NCBI RefSeq assembly: GCF_000807925.1
Contig: NZ_JRVC01000006.1
Coordinates: 1-64,000 of the forward strand
Length of the DNA stretch: 64,000 bases
Direction: 5' to 3'
Source: Novosphingobium subterraneum
GTDB taxonomy: Bacteria; Pseudomonadota; Alphaproteobacteria; Sphingomonadales; Sphingomonadaceae
Positions 25,865 to 35,267 of this stretch are shown here, piece after piece. Made by a program: the position numbers and the translations under genes. The notes below the pieces were generated by a model, which was not told where the DNA came from, made no database searches, and saw nothing but the letters and a program-made list of their open reading frames with translations. Position 1 is the first letter of the stretch; each line of letters begins with the position of its first letter.

Positions 25865-26164
25865 ATGCTGCTTTACACGCTGATCGCCATGATCAACTAC
25901 CTCGTGAACATCCTTGTCGTAGTCGTCATCGTGCAGTTCGTGCTGAGCCTGCTCATCTCGTTCAATGTCGTCAACATGCACAACAACGCGGTTGCCGCAG
26001 TGTGGAAGGCCCTGAACGCTATCCTTGAGCCGATGCTGCGCCCGATCCGCAAGATCCTGCCCGATACCGGCGCGCTCGATTTCTCGCCGATGGTACTGAT
26101 CATCGGCCTTAACCTGCTGACGATCCTGCTGAGCGGCATTGCCGCATCCTCGGCGGGAATGTGA
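25865..26164 (+). CDS. YggT family membrane protein
   Basis: A 99-residue protein with two transmembrane helices separated by a conserved loop: NILVVVVIVQFVLSLLISFN, then EPMLRPIRKILPDTGALDFSPMVLIIGLNLL. The P-x-R-x-ILP and GxxDFSPxV motifs define the YggT family. Members are linked to osmotic stress tolerance and cell division or chloroplast organisation; the molecular role is unresolved. It lies 26 bp before folD on the same strand. Confidence 0.92.
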   Translation: MLLYTLIAMINYLVNILVVVVIVQFVLSLLISFNVVNMHNNAVAAVWKALNAILEPMLRPIRKILPDTGALDFSPMVLIIGLNLLTILLSGIAASSAGM

Positions 26165-26190
26165 CACACAAACTCGCTGGATTATAGACG

Positions 26191-27084
26191 ATGACTGCTG
26201 CCGTGATCGACGGAAAGGCCTTCGCCGCCACCCTGCGCGCCCGCGTGGGCGATCTTGCCGCTGCGTTCGAGGCCCAGGCCGGGCGCAAGGCTGGCCTGGC
26301 CGTGGTGCTGGTGGGCGAGGACCCGGCAAGCAAGGTCTATGTCCGCTCCAAGGGCAAGAGCACGGTGGAAGCGGGCATGAACAGCTTCGAGCACAAGCTG
26401 CCAGCCGAAACGTCCGAGGCCGATCTGCTGGCGATGGTCGAGCAGCTCAACGCTGATCCCGCGGTCGATGGCATTCTCGTGCAGTTGCCGTTGCCCAAGC
26501 ATATCGACGAGCAGAAGGTCATCGCCGCGATCAACCCCGACAAGGACGTCGACGGCTTCCACGTCACCAACGCCGGCCGCCTTGCCGTGGGCCAGCCGGG
26601 TTTCGTGCCCTGCACGCCGCTTGGCTGCCTGATGCTGCTCAAGGACAAACTCGGCAATCTATCGGGCCTCGACGCGGTGGTGATCGGCCGCTCCAACATT
26701 GTCGGCAAGCCGATGGCGCAGTTGCTGATCGCGGAAAGCTGCACGGTGACGGTGGCGCATAGCCGCACGAAGAACCTCGCAGACGTGGTGAAGCGGGCTG
26801 ATATCGTCGTGGCTGCCGTTGGCCGACCAGAGATGGTCAAGGGAGACTGGATCAAGCCCGGCGCGACCGTGATCGACGTAGGCATCAACCGCGTACCCGG
26901 CGCCGAAGCAGGCAAGACCAAGCTGGTGGGCGATGTCGACTATGAAAGCGCCGCGCAAGTCGCCTCGGCCATCACGCCGGTGCCCGGTGGCGTCGGCCCG
27001 ATGACGATCGCGGTGCTGCTGCGCAACGCGCTCGTCGCGGCCTATCGCAACGAGGGTCTGGATCTGGCGGCGGACGCAATCTGA
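26191..27084 (+). CDS. folD: Bifunctional methylenetetrahydrofolate dehydrogenase/cyclohydrolase
   Basis: A 297-residue enzyme that interconverts 5,10-methylene-, methenyl- and 10-formyl-tetrahydrofolate for purine, Met-tRNA and C1 metabolism. Motifs: VYVRSKGKS with the catalytic Lys near residue 56, [25 protein letters not shown], the dinucleotide site [16 protein letters not shown] and the C-terminal [15 protein letters not shown]. Length is normal. It follows yggT closely. Confidence 0.97.
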   Translation: MTAAVIDGKAFAATLRARVGDLAAAFEAQAGRKAGLAVVLVGEDPASKVYVRSKGKSTVEAGMNSFEHKLPAETSEADLLAMVEQLNADPAVDGILVQLPLPKHIDEQKVIAAINPDKDVDGFHVTNAGRLAVGQPGFVPCTPLGCLMLLKDKLGNLSGLDAVVIGRSNIVGKPMAQLLIAESCTVTVAHSRTKNLADVVKRADIVVAAVGRPEMVKGDWIKPGATVIDVGINRVPGAEAGKTKLVGDVDYESAAQVASAITPVPGGVGPMTIAVLLRNALVAAYRNEGLDLAADAI

Positions 27085-27150
27085 TCTGCCCCTTGGCGGG
27101 ATAGGTTTGGCGGGGTGGGCAGGCTGCAGCGCATCGGCTAGGCTGGTGTG

Positions 27151-27921
27151 ATGAAGCGCCTGATCCCCCTCGCATTCCTCCTTGCAGCCACGCCCGCACT
27201 CTCTCAATCGGCCCCGGATTCGCAAGAGCCTGGCCGCCCGCAGCGCGCCTATGCCAATCCTTCTGCGCTGATCGCCGCGGACATCGGCTTTGCCCGGCTG
27301 GCGCGGGAGAGGGGACAATGGACCGCCTTCCGCGAGACGGCGGACGAGACCGCCGAGATGTTCGAAGACGGACGCCAGCTGGCCAGGACATTGCTCAAGG
27401 ACCGCAAGGACCCGCCCGCGACGGTAAAGTGGGCTCCGCACCTTGCATGGATCAGCTGTGACGGCACCGCAGGGCTGACCTATGGCGCATGGCAGGGACC
27501 GTCGGGAGGGGACGGCGAATACGTCACCGTGTGGCAGCGCCAGTTCAAGGGCAAGGTCGACTGGAAATGGGTGCTCGATGACGGGCAGGACCTCGCCTCG
27601 CCATTGGGCGAGGTGGACTGGGCCGAGGGCAAGGTTGCCGATTGCCCGGCCCGTCCTCGTCCGCCTGGAGACCCAGCGCCGCAGCCCGGCAGCAAGCGCG
27701 AGCGCAAGGAGGGCGGCAAGCTGCCGCCCATGCGTCCGCTTGCCGGAGCCATTCCGGCAGCCGAAGGCGGCGACAGCAAGGACGGCCAATCGCGCGACGG
27801 CAGCCTGGCCTGGCGTTCGACCGTTCTGCCTGACGGCAACCGTCGCTTCACTGCTTGGATCTGGAAAGACGGCGCGATGCGCGAAGTGATCGCGCGCAAC
27901 TTTAAAGCGAACGGAGCCTGA
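27151..27921 (+). CDS. Exported hypothetical protein with Pro-rich linker
   Basis: About 256 residues with a signal peptide (MKRLIPLAFLLAATPALSQS). The first domain (about 30-165) includes ALIAADIGFARLARERGQWTAFRE, reminiscent of an NTF2-like/DUF4440 helix that often begins periplasmic SnoaL-like domains, and WAPHLAWISCDGTAGLTYGAW. A Pro/Arg-rich linker (about 168-200) leads to a short C-terminal segment. GTG 27148 or ATG 27151 both work; I use the ATG. It ends 4 bp before the MarC gene. Function unknown. Confidence 0.75.
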   Translation: MKRLIPLAFLLAATPALSQSAPDSQEPGRPQRAYANPSALIAADIGFARLARERGQWTAFRETADETAEMFEDGRQLARTLLKDRKDPPATVKWAPHLAWISCDGTAGLTYGAWQGPSGGDGEYVTVWQRQFKGKVDWKWVLDDGQDLASPLGEVDWAEGKVADCPARPRPPGDPAPQPGSKRERKEGGKLPPMRPLAGAIPAAEGGDSKDGQSRDGSLAWRSTVLPDGNRRFTAWIWKDGAMREVIARNFKANGA

Positions 27922-27925
27922 GGCG

Positions 27926-28546
27926 ATGCTGCAGCTATTCCTCTCCGCCTTCGTCACGCTGTTCGTGGTCATCGACCCGCCCGGCTGTGCGCCGATCTAT
28001 GCGGGCCTCACCGCCAACGCGACGGCGAAACAGGCGTTCTCCATGGCCTTGCGCGCCTGCCTGATCGCCACCGGCATCCTGCTGGTCTTTGCATTGTTCG
28101 GCGAGGATCTGCTGGGCGCATTGCACATCGAACTCGACAGCTTCCGCATTGCCGGCGGCATCATGCTCTTCCTGATCGCGCTCGACATGGTGTTCGAGAA
28201 GCGCACCGAACGGCGCGAGGAGCGGGCCGAGAAGGTACGTTCCGCCCAGCCGCAGGTGGAGGACGTCTCGGTCTTCCCGATGGCCATGCCGATGCTGGCC
28301 GGCCCCGGCTCGATCGCATCGGTCATGCTGCTGACGGCACGGGCCAACGGGCTGGAGGAAACCGCCGTGATCCTTGGGGCGCTCGCCGTGGTGATGGTGC
28401 TGAGCTTCATCGCGCTGGTCGCGGCGCGACCACTGATCCGGGCGCTGGGTTCGCAGGTGGAGGCGGTGATCACCCGCCTGCTCGGCGTGCTGCTGGCGGC
28501 TCTCGCAGCGCAGTTCGTGATTGACGGAATTCAGGCCCAGTTCTGA
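27926..28546 (+). CDS. MarC family integral membrane protein
   Basis: A 206-residue protein with six predicted helices. The family pattern is seen in FVVIDPPGCAPIYAGLT at the N-terminus, RIAGGIMLFLIALDMVF, FPMAMPMLAGPGSIASVMLL and the RLLGVLLAALAAQFVIDGI end. MarC proteins were once thought to act in multiple antibiotic resistance; the transported substrate is unknown. Located in the inner membrane. It closely follows an exported unknown and is convergent with the Lon-like gene. Confidence 0.93.
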   Translation: MLQLFLSAFVTLFVVIDPPGCAPIYAGLTANATAKQAFSMALRACLIATGILLVFALFGEDLLGALHIELDSFRIAGGIMLFLIALDMVFEKRTERREERAEKVRSAQPQVEDVSVFPMAMPMLAGPGSIASVMLLTARANGLEETAVILGALAVVMVLSFIALVAARPLIRALGSQVEAVITRLLGVLLAALAAQFVIDGIQAQF

Positions 28547-28558
28547 AGTTCGTTGCAA

Positions 28559-29188
28559 CTACTGCAACGTCACCCGCCCGCCATCGTCGCTGTCGCGCTT
28601 GCCGAAGAACTGCATGAGCTGGACCAGCAACTCGCACCGTGCCGCCAGCGAATCGGCTTCGAGCAGGGCCTGCTTGGCCGCTGCGTCGAATGGGGCGATC
28701 TGCGAGACGCCGTTGATCAGCGACATGTCATCCAGCCGTCCGACCGAATCCCAATCGACCGCATAGCCCTGCGCATCGGCGAAGCGGCGGGCTTCCTGTT
28801 CGAAGGAAGCGCGCTCGACCGCGCTGAGCGCTTCTGCCATGTCGTCGGCGAGGAGTTCGGCTTCGATCTGGCGGAACGGGGTGGTCACGTCCAGTTCGCG
28901 GATCATGCGGAACCTGGCGATGCCTTCAAGCACGAGATTGAACCGCCCGTCCTCCAGCGCCTCGACGTCGGCGATCTTGCCGACACAGCCCACGCTGAAC
29001 AGCGGCGCGCCATCGACCGGCGATTGCGGCTGGATCATCGCGATGCGCCGATCACGCGCCAGTGAATCGCTCACCATCGCACGGTAGCGGGGTTCGAAGA
29101 TATGCAGCGGCAGTTGCAGGCCTGGATAGAGCACCGCGCCTGTCAGCGGGAAGATCGACAGGCGCGTCGTGTTTGCGCTCGCGCCCAT
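28559..29188 (-). CDS. LON peptidase N-terminal (substrate-binding) domain protein
   Basis: A 209-residue stand-alone Lon N-domain. FPLTGAVLYPGLQLPLHIFEPRYRAMV near the start is the diagnostic block, followed by GCVGKIADVEALEDGRFNLVLEGIARFRM. There is no AAA+ or protease domain, so it may present substrates to Lon or another protease. ATG 29188 matches the family N-terminus. It directly follows the thioredoxin-TPR gene (5-bp gap) on the same strand, a pairing that suggests a shared protein quality-control role. Confidence 0.93.
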   Translation of the reverse strand: MGASANTTRLSIFPLTGAVLYPGLQLPLHIFEPRYRAMVSDSLARDRRIAMIQPQSPVDGAPLFSVGCVGKIADVEALEDGRFNLVLEGIARFRMIRELDVTTPFRQIEAELLADDMAEALSAVERASFEQEARRFADAQGYAVDWDSVGRLDDMSLINGVSQIAPFDAAAKQALLEADSLAARCELLVQLMQFFGKRDSDDGGRVTLQ

Positions 29189-29193
29189 CACGC

Positions 29194-30099
29194 TCAACCG
29201 AACAGCACGGCGGAGAGCTTGCGCCGCGTGGCCGCAACCCAGGGATCCTCCAGCCCGATCGCTTCGAAAATCTGCAGCAGGCGGGCCTTGGCCGCGCCCT
29301 CGTTCCACTCGCGGTCGGCGGCGATCATGGCAAGGAGCTTGGCGGCAGCCTCGTCTCGCTGGCCGGCGGCATAGAGTCCGTTGGCGAAGGCAAGCTGGGC
29401 GTCCATGTCGGCCGGGCGTTCTGCCGCCGCAGCGCGCAGGGCAGCGAGTTCGCCCTCTTCCGGCGCATCCTCGGCCAGTGCCAGCGCGGAGCGCGCTTGA
29501 GCGAGGGCCGGATCCGCAGCGAGCTTGGGGTCGAGCGAATCGAGTACGGCCTGTGCTTCGTCCTTCTGGCCTGCCGCGATCAATGCGCGCACGAGGCCGG
29601 CGTGGGCCTGAGCATTATCGGGCGCGATCTCGACGATCTGGGCAAAGATGCTGGCAGCGCGTTCGCCATCGCCTTCAGCCAGCACTTCCTCGCCCATGGC
29701 AAGCAGCGGCGTCACGTCCTGCTCGGGCTCGCCCGCCTGCACCGGCAGCTTGGCGAGGATCTGGTCGAGGTACTGCTTCAGCTGTGATTCGGTGCGCGCA
29801 GGTGTCAGGTCCGCCACCGGCTGGCCCTGAAACATCGCATAGACCGTGGGGATCGAGCGTACCTGGAACTGCGCGGCGATGAACTGTTCCTCGTCGACGT
29901 TGACCTTGGCGAGGACCACGCCCTTGTCGGCATATTCTGCGGCGACCTTTTCGAGCACTGGCGTGAGCGCCTTGCACGGCCCGCACCACTCCGCCCAGAA
30001 ATCCAGGATGACGAGCTTGGTCATCGACGGCTCGACCACGTTCTTGCGGAAGCGGTCCACTGCCTTCTGTTCGTCGAGATTGAGCCCCATGCTGGCCAA
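29194..30099 (-). CDS. Thioredoxin-TPR protein (CnoX/YbbN-like)
   Basis: About 301 residues. Residues about 20-115 form a thioredoxin fold with WCGPC (intact redox-active pair) and the cis-Pro of RSIPTVYAMF. The C-terminal part (about 125-300) is a set of helical TPR-like repeats (EEVLAEGDGERAASIFAQIV, AQAHAGLVRALIAAGQ). This is the CnoX architecture, a chaperedoxin that protects proteins and passes them to GroEL under oxidative stress. TTG 30099 has GGAGA at good spacing; ATG 30090 is the alternative. Likely co-transcribed with the Lon-N gene. Confidence 0.9.
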   Translation of the reverse strand: MASMGLNLDEQKAVDRFRKNVVEPSMTKLVILDFWAEWCGPCKALTPVLEKVAAEYADKGVVLAKVNVDEEQFIAAQFQVRSIPTVYAMFQGQPVADLTPARTESQLKQYLDQILAKLPVQAGEPEQDVTPLLAMGEEVLAEGDGERAASIFAQIVEIAPDNAQAHAGLVRALIAAGQKDEAQAVLDSLDPKLAADPALAQARSALALAEDAPEEGELAALRAAAAERPADMDAQLAFANGLYAAGQRDEAAAKLLAMIAADREWNEGAAKARLLQIFEAIGLEDPWVAATRRKLSAVLFG

Positions 30100-30294
30100 G
30101 ATGCGTCTCCGGTCGATGTTTTCAGGTTTGCCGCACAATGTGGGAACGCTTCGCGCTTCGGCAAGGGGAATCGGGGGTTTTGCGAAAGACTTCGCCTTCG
30201 ATGCATTTTTGGTGTTGCGCTCTTTCCGAGTCGCCGTTAGAGGCCCCCACACCCCAGCCGGACGGGGCACTTCCCACCGGCCAGAAACGCACGA

Positions 30295-30369
30295 GCGGGC
30301 GTAGCTCAGGGGTAGAGCACAACCTTGCCAAGGTTGGGGTCGAGGGTTCGAATCCCTTCGCCCGCTCCA
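30295..30369 (+). tRNA. tRNA-Gly (anticodon GCC)
   Basis: A full cloverleaf: acceptor GCGGGCG with CGCCCGC (30359-30365), D-arm GCTCAGGGGTAGAGC, anticodon stem-loop CCTTGCCAAGG with GCC in the loop, and T-arm GAGGGTTCGAATCCCTT. The discriminator is T and CCA is encoded (30367-30369). It reads Gly GGC/GGU codons, abundant in this GC-rich genome. Confidence 0.97.
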
Positions 30370-30762
30370 GTTTCCACTATCACCTCATCGTTGAATTCGG
30401 GCTTGGTTCCTCCCTTCGGGGAAACCTTACTGCTCGATTTGCAAGTGCGGTGCCTTGCCCGTGGGGTTGTGGGCCCGGCCTGCGCCGGGGCGACGATCCT
30501 TGCTGATCGTTGGTTAGCCGGATGCTGGCTCGCAGGTTCTTGGCTTGCGAAGCGACTTCCCACTTCGTGCGTCATCCCGGCAAAGGCCGGGATCCATTCA
30601 CTTGGGTTCGCGCATCTCTCATCGGAACCATTGCTGAATTGCGACAGGATGAACAACCTTCGCGATAACTGTGATAGAACTAACCCGTTGGTCTGCAAAC
30701 ATTGAGCGAATTATCCGATTGCCAGCCCGCTATCGCGCGGGGCAACAGGAGGAGAGAAACTC
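30370..30762. repeat. Gene-free spacer with two REP-like hairpins and the katG leader
   Basis: No convincing gene in this 393-bp stretch. It contains CCCGGC/GCCGGG around a CTGC loop (30474-30489) and ATCCCGGC/GCCGGGAT around AAAG (30574-30593), the latter within a GTCATCCCGGCAAAGGCCGG phrase common in alphaproteobacterial spacers. The last 100 bp are AT-richer and should hold the katG promoter; a strong AGGAGGAGAG ribosome-binding site is at 30747-30756. I see no clear OxyR site. Confidence 0.6.
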
Positions 30763-32982
30763 ATGCAGATCAGCAGGATTGCACTGGCCGCCGTGCTTGT
30801 GGCCGCCTTGCCGCTCGGCAGCGCTGCAATGGCCGAAACCGTTACGCCGACGAGCGAGCCCGCTGCGAAGGAATGGTATCCCAAGACGCTCGACCTGACC
30901 GCGCTGCGCCAGAACGAGGCGACCAAAGCCAATCCCTATGGCCCGGACTTCGACTATGCCAAGGAATTTGCCTCGCTCGATCTCGATGCGGTGAAAGCCG
31001 ATATCCGCAAGGTGCTGACAACGCCGCAGCCGTGGTGGCCCGCCGACTATGGCCACTACGGCCCGTTCTTCATCCGCATGGCCTGGCACAGCGCGGGGAC
31101 ATATCGCACCGGCGACGGGCGCGGTGGTTCGGACGGCGGCGAACTGCGCTTCGAGCCGCTCAATTCCTGGCCGGACAACGTCAACCTCGACAAGGCCCGC
31201 CGCCTCGTCTGGCCGATCAAGCAGAAGTACGGGCGCAAACTTTCGTGGGGCGACCTGATGGTCCTGACCGGCAATGTTGCCATGGAGGACATGGGCTTCA
31301 AGACCTTGGGCTTTGCCGGTGGCCGCGTCGATGCCTGGCAGCCTGACCTCGTGTTCTGGGGACCCGAGACCAAGCTGCTCGACGACAAGCGCCGGGATGG
31401 CAAGGGCAACCTCAAGGGGCCGTTGGGCGCGACGCAGATGGGCCTGATCTACGTGAACCCGGAAGGCCCGAACGGCGTGCCCGATCCTCTTGCGGCTGCG
31501 GCCGACATCCGCCGCGCCTTCGGCGCAATGGCGATGACCGATGAAGAAACCGCGGCGCTGATCGCTGGCGGCCACACCTTCGGCAAGGCGCACGGCGCGC
31601 ACAAGCCCGAGGAATGCGTCGGCAACGATCCGGGGCAGGGCAAGATCGAGCAGCAAGGCCTTGGCTGGGCCAACAAATGCGGCAAGGGCAATGCCGAGGA
31701 CACGGTGACGAGCGGGCTGGAAGGCGCATGGTCGGCCAACCCGATCGCCTTCACCACGCAGTATCTCGACAATCTTTACGGTTTCGAATGGGTCAAGACC
31801 AAGAGCCCGGCCGGGGCGACGCAGTGGATCCCGAAGGACCCGGCGGCGGCAAACCTCGTACCCGACGCGCACCGGCCCGATGTGCGTCACGCACCGATTA
31901 TGTTCACCACCGACATCGCGATGCGCGAGGACCCCGGTTTCCGTAAGATCACGCAGGGCTGGCAGAAGAACCCGCAAGCCTTCAGCGACGCCTTTGCCCG
32001 GGCCTGGTTCAAGCTGACCCACCGCGACATGGGACCGCAAGCGCGCTACCTTGGCAAGGATGCGCCGAAGGTGACGATGACATGGCAGGATCCGCTGCCC
32101 AAGGCGAACTACGCCATGGTCGACGCCGCGGACATTGCCGCACTGAAAGGCAGCATCCTGTCATCCGGCCTGACCACGGCCGAGCTGGTGCGCACGGCCT
32201 GGGCCTCGGCCTCGACCTTCCGCGCGACCGATATGCGCGGCGGGGCCAACGGTGCTCGCGTGCGGCTTGCCCCGCAGAAGGACTGGGCGGTCAACGATCC
32301 GGCAGAGCTGGCGAAGGTGACGGCCAAGCTCGAGGCAATCCGCCTCGGCTTCAACAAGGCGGCCAAGGGTGGCAAGCAGGTGAGCCTGGCTGACCTGATC
32401 GTGCTGGGCGGCAATGCCGCGATCGAGCAGGCAGCCAAGGCCGCAGGGCATGACGTGAGCGTGCCGTTCACGCCGGGCCGGGTCGATGCCACGCAAGCGC
32501 AGACCGACGTCGAATCGTTCAATTACCTCCAGCCAGAGGCCGATGCCTTCCGGAACTACTACGCGGCGGATTCCTTCTACGGGCCGACCGAAGCGCTGGT
32601 CGACAAGGCAGACATGCTGGGGCTGACCGTGCCGGAGACGACCGTGCTGCTGGGCGGAATGCGAGCACTCGGCGCGAATGCCGCTGGATCGAAGGCGGGC
32701 GTGTTCACCGACCGTCCCGGCACGCTGAACAATGACTTCTTCGTCAACCTCCTGTCGATGGACACGGTTTGGACGAAAGCGGCCGCACCCGGCCTCTACG
32801 AGGGCAAGGACCGTGCAAGCGGTGCCCTGAAGTGGACGGCGACGCCGGTCGACCTCGTGTTCGGTTCGAATTCCGAACTGCGCGCGGTAGCGGAAGTCTA
32901 TGCCTCGGATGACGCGAAGGACAAGTTCGTGGCCGACTTCGTGGCGGCCTGGACCAAGGTGATGAACGCCGACCGTTTCTGA
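30763..32982 (+). CDS. katG: Catalase-peroxidase with export signal
   Basis: A 739-residue KatG that disproportionates hydrogen peroxide and has peroxidase activity. The active site has Arg105, Trp108 and His109 ([11 protein letters not shown]) distal to haem and proximal His271 ([10 protein letters not shown]); [10 protein letters not shown] holds the Tyr of the Met-Tyr-Trp adduct needed for catalase activity. The second, haem-free domain begins near residue 450. Residues 1-24 ([19 protein letters not shown]...AMA) form a signal peptide, unlike cytosolic KatG, so it should act in the periplasm. A strong AGGAGGAGAG precedes the ATG. Confidence 0.96.
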   Translation: MQISRIALAAVLVAALPLGSAAMAETVTPTSEPAAKEWYPKTLDLTALRQNEATKANPYGPDFDYAKEFASLDLDAVKADIRKVLTTPQPWWPADYGHYGPFFIRMAWHSAGTYRTGDGRGGSDGGELRFEPLNSWPDNVNLDKARRLVWPIKQKYGRKLSWGDLMVLTGNVAMEDMGFKTLGFAGGRVDAWQPDLVFWGPETKLLDDKRRDGKGNLKGPLGATQMGLIYVNPEGPNGVPDPLAAAADIRRAFGAMAMTDEETAALIAGGHTFGKAHGAHKPEECVGNDPGQGKIEQQGLGWANKCGKGNAEDTVTSGLEGAWSANPIAFTTQYLDNLYGFEWVKTKSPAGATQWIPKDPAAANLVPDAHRPDVRHAPIMFTTDIAMREDPGFRKITQGWQKNPQAFSDAFARAWFKLTHRDMGPQARYLGKDAPKVTMTWQDPLPKANYAMVDAADIAALKGSILSSGLTTAELVRTAWASASTFRATDMRGGANGARVRLAPQKDWAVNDPAELAKVTAKLEAIRLGFNKAAKGGKQVSLADLIVLGGNAAIEQAAKAAGHDVSVPFTPGRVDATQAQTDVESFNYLQPEADAFRNYYAADSFYGPTEALVDKADMLGLTVPETTVLLGGMRALGANAAGSKAGVFTDRPGTLNNDFFVNLLSMDTVWTKAAAPGLYEGKDRASGALKWTATPVDLVFGSNSELRAVAEVYASDDAKDKFVADFVAAWTKVMNADRF

Positions 32983-33019
32983 TCGGTCAACCAATGCAGG
33001 GCGGCGGCGGAGCGATAGG

Positions 33020-33997
33020 CTACGCCGCCGTTTCCTGTTCGGGATCGCGCTGCCCCAGCCGCGGCGCGATCAACGCGCAGGCGATGAGCTGGAGTTGATG
33101 GAACACCATCACCGGCAGGAGCACGATGCCGACCGAAGCGGCCGGGAACAATACACCGGCCATTGGCACACCCGAGGCCAGGCTCTTCTTCGAGCCGCAG
33201 AACAACAGGACAATGGCATCCTCGCGCGGTAGCTTCATCGCCTTGGCGGTCTGCCAGGTTGCAGCAAGGACCAGCGCCAGCATGACGAGGCAGACCAGCG
33301 TGAGCACGAGCAGGCTTAAGGGGGCAACGCGCTGCCACAGTCCCTCGACCACGGCGGCGCCGAACGCGGCATAGACGACGAGCAGGATCGAGCCGCGATC
33401 GACCTTGCCCACCCATGCCTTGTGGCGGGCGATGAAGCCGCCGATCCACGGACGCAGCAGGTGCCCCGCCACGAACGGGAGGAGCAACTGCAGCACGATC
33501 GTTTCGGCAGAGGCCCAGGAGAACCCGCCTGTTGCCCCGCCCATCAACAGCGCAACAAGCGCCGGCGTGACGAAAATCCCGGCGAAGTTCGAGAACGATG
33601 CAGCGCAGACCGCAGCCGCCACGTTCCCGCGGGCGATGGCGGTAAAGGCAATCGAGGACTGGACCGTGGAGGGCAGCAGAGCAAGGAAGAGCAAGCCCGC
33701 ACCGAATTCGACCGGGAGAAACGGCAGGGCGCGAGCGGCAAGCCCCAGCAGCGGGAACAGCGCGAAAGTCATCGCCAGCACGGCCAGGTGCAGTCTCCAG
33801 TTGCGGGCCCCCTCCCAGATCGCTTCACGCGACAGCTTGGCACCGTGGAGAAAGAACAGCAGCACGATCCCCGCATCTGCCGCTCCATCGACCAGCGGCA
33901 CGAATGCGCCGCGCGCCGGCAGCACGCTGGCGAGGACGACCGTTGCAACAAGAGCGAGCAGGAATGGATCGAGCAGGGAGGCGATGCGCCGGAACAT
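33020..33997 (-). CDS. Bile acid:sodium symporter-like transporter (SLC10A7/YfeH type)
   Basis: A 325-residue inner-membrane protein with ten predicted helices. It matches the SBF-like branch: FLLALVATVVLASVLPARG at the start, FLHGAKLSREAI, LLPSTVQSSIAFTAIARGN (helix break motif), FSNFAGIFVTPAL and FCGSKKSLASGVPMAGVLF. Substrate unknown; bacterial relatives carry anions, and the human homologue affects calcium. ATG 33997 follows AGGTCC; the longer frame has no signal. It is convergent with katG (37-bp gap). Confidence 0.9.
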   Translation of the reverse strand: MFRRIASLLDPFLLALVATVVLASVLPARGAFVPLVDGAADAGIVLLFFLHGAKLSREAIWEGARNWRLHLAVLAMTFALFPLLGLAARALPFLPVEFGAGLLFLALLPSTVQSSIAFTAIARGNVAAAVCAASFSNFAGIFVTPALVALLMGGATGGFSWASAETIVLQLLLPFVAGHLLRPWIGGFIARHKAWVGKVDRGSILLVVYAAFGAAVVEGLWQRVAPLSLLVLTLVCLVMLALVLAATWQTAKAMKLPREDAIVLLFCGSKKSLASGVPMAGVLFPAASVGIVLLPVMVFHQLQLIACALIAPRLGQRDPEQETAA

Positions 33998-34134
33998 ATA
34001 AAGGACCTGCTTCAACGAAAAGGGTGCGGACCTCTTGTGCGCTTGCGACAGTGTGTCAAGGCACAGGGTTCTGGCGTTGGAGCAGGGACCTGACACTGGC
34101 GCGCGCAACTGGCGACCGTCTCAGCGAATGGCAA

Positions 34135-34211
34135 TGGCGCACCCGACAGGATTCGAACCTGTGGCCTTTGCCTTCGGAGGGCAACGCTCTATCCAGCTGA
34201 GCTACGGGTGC
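34135..34211 (-). tRNA. tRNA-Arg (anticodon CCG)
   Basis: On the minus strand: acceptor GCACCCG with CGGGTGC, D-arm GCTCAGCTGGATAGAGC, anticodon stem TTGCC/GGCAA with loop CTCCGAA (anticodon CCG), variable loop, and T-arm ACAGGTTCGAATCCTGT. The discriminator is G and CCA is encoded at 34135-34137. It reads the CGG codon. Confidence 0.97.
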
Positions 34212-34315
34212 AGGGCCGAGACGGCACCTAGCAGCGGCTTGGCGGGCATGCCAGCGATTTTGTGTTCCAGTCGCGTTTAGCAATTTGGGAACGGGTTGCG
34301 GGCTAGGCCGAAACC

Positions 34316-34729
34316 ATGAACGGGGTTTCGACGTCATCAGGTGATTCGCGCGCCGCGCTGCCGCAGGCGGGCCGGGCCGAGTTCGGCCATGCCGCTGGCA
34401 ATGCCATGTCGATGAAGTGGTCGGCATTGCACGATGCCGCTGCCGTGGTCTGCACTCTCGCGGGTTTGCAGCAGGAAATGCGCAAGCCCGAAGTGCGCAA
34501 CTTCCCGGCGATCATGCGTGATACCGGTGGATGGCGCTATGACTTGGCGAAGCAGGGCGTTGACGATCTCGCCGCGATCATGGAGCCGGGATTGGCGGCA
34601 TTGCTTGCGGTTTCGGCGCGCGGGCAAAGCCCCGGCCCGGCCGCGACGGCGCTGTGGCATGAATTCCTCGCATCGCGCGCCGCCTTGCTGGCGCTGGTAC
34701 CGCCATTGGGCATCAAGCGGCGGGCCTGA
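34316..34729 (+). CDS. Hypothetical protein (137 aa)
   Basis: A mostly helical, soluble protein with no motif I recognise. Helices WSALHDAAAVVCTLAGLQ and WRYDLAKQGVDDLAAIMEPGLAALLAV are regular and codon use is like the neighbours, which supports coding. No signal peptide. Its stop abuts the stop of the convergent mmcB (TGATCA). Function unknown; it could be a small conserved sphingomonad protein. Confidence 0.65.
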   Translation: MNGVSTSSGDSRAALPQAGRAEFGHAAGNAMSMKWSALHDAAAVVCTLAGLQQEMRKPEVRNFPAIMRDTGGWRYDLAKQGVDDLAAIMEPGLAALLAVSARGQSPGPAATALWHEFLASRAALLALVPPLGIKRRA

Positions 34730-35230
34730 TCAGCTTTCCCAAGCGGCGCAATGGGGATCAATGCCGACAAGCTGACGGCGCAACGAGGCGCGGGCAAGAC
34801 GTTCCACTTCGGCCTTGCGGCGTGCAGCAGCCAGCGGAATGGTGGGCGCAGGGCGCAGAATCTCGGCATCATAACCGTCGGCGACGATTACCCCGCAAGC
34901 ATGCGGCAGGAAATTGTCGGTGTCGAGCACGGCACGGTCAAGATGCGGCGCAAGTCCCCAGTAGAACCGGTCGCAATGATCCAGGTAATCGGTCCACTTG
35001 CCATCGCCCAGCAGGTCGGCCCGGGAGACCTTGATCTCCACGATCACGACCTGCCCCTTGGCGTCGATGCCCATGAGATCGGCGCGCCTGCCGGAACGAA
35101 GCGGCATTTCGGGCAGGCACCAGATGTCGTTGCGCGCGAACAGGCGGCAGATGCCGCGCGCGACGGCGCGTGCTTCGCGTTCGACGACATCCGGGCTTGC
35201 GCCGGGACCAGTGGCAGCTGATTCGATCAT
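34730..35230 (-). CDS. mmcB: MmcB family DNA repair protein
   Basis: A 166-residue protein with a PD-(D/E)xK-like nuclease core: ADLMGIDAKGQVVIVEIKVSRADLL carries the Asp and the ExK catalytic pair (about residues 52-69), and WTDYLDHCDRFYWGL follows. In Caulobacter, MmcB is needed for resistance to DNA crosslinking by mitomycin C and is part of the SOS regulon. That fits a perfect GTTC-N7-GTTC box 12 bp upstream of the start here. It is downstream of the GDT1-type gene on the same strand with a 37-bp gap. Confidence 0.92.
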   Translation of the reverse strand: MIESAATGPGASPDVVEREARAVARGICRLFARNDIWCLPEMPLRSGRRADLMGIDAKGQVVIVEIKVSRADLLGDGKWTDYLDHCDRFYWGLAPHLDRAVLDTDNFLPHACGVIVADGYDAEILRPAPTIPLAAARRKAEVERLARASLRRQLVGIDPHCAAWES

Positions 35231-35242
35231 GCCGCCAGTTTA

Positions 35243-35257
35243 GAACAAATGCCGAAC
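35243..35257 (-). promoter_or_regulatory. LexA (SOS) box upstream of mmcB
   Basis: Minus-strand GTTCGGCATTTGTTC is an exact match to the alphaproteobacterial LexA operator GTTC-N7-GTTC. It ends 13 bases before the mmcB start codon, inside the 37-bp gap to the upstream gene, where LexA would block transcription. It implies that mmcB has its own DNA-damage-inducible promoter. Confidence 0.9.
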
Positions 35258-35267
35258 GCGTAAAGGC

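Noticed and set aside
30466-30600. Possible CRISPR-like or attachment-site repeats after tRNA-Gly
   Set aside because: The two hairpins differ in sequence, there is no regular spacing, no duplicated tRNA 3' end and no integrase.
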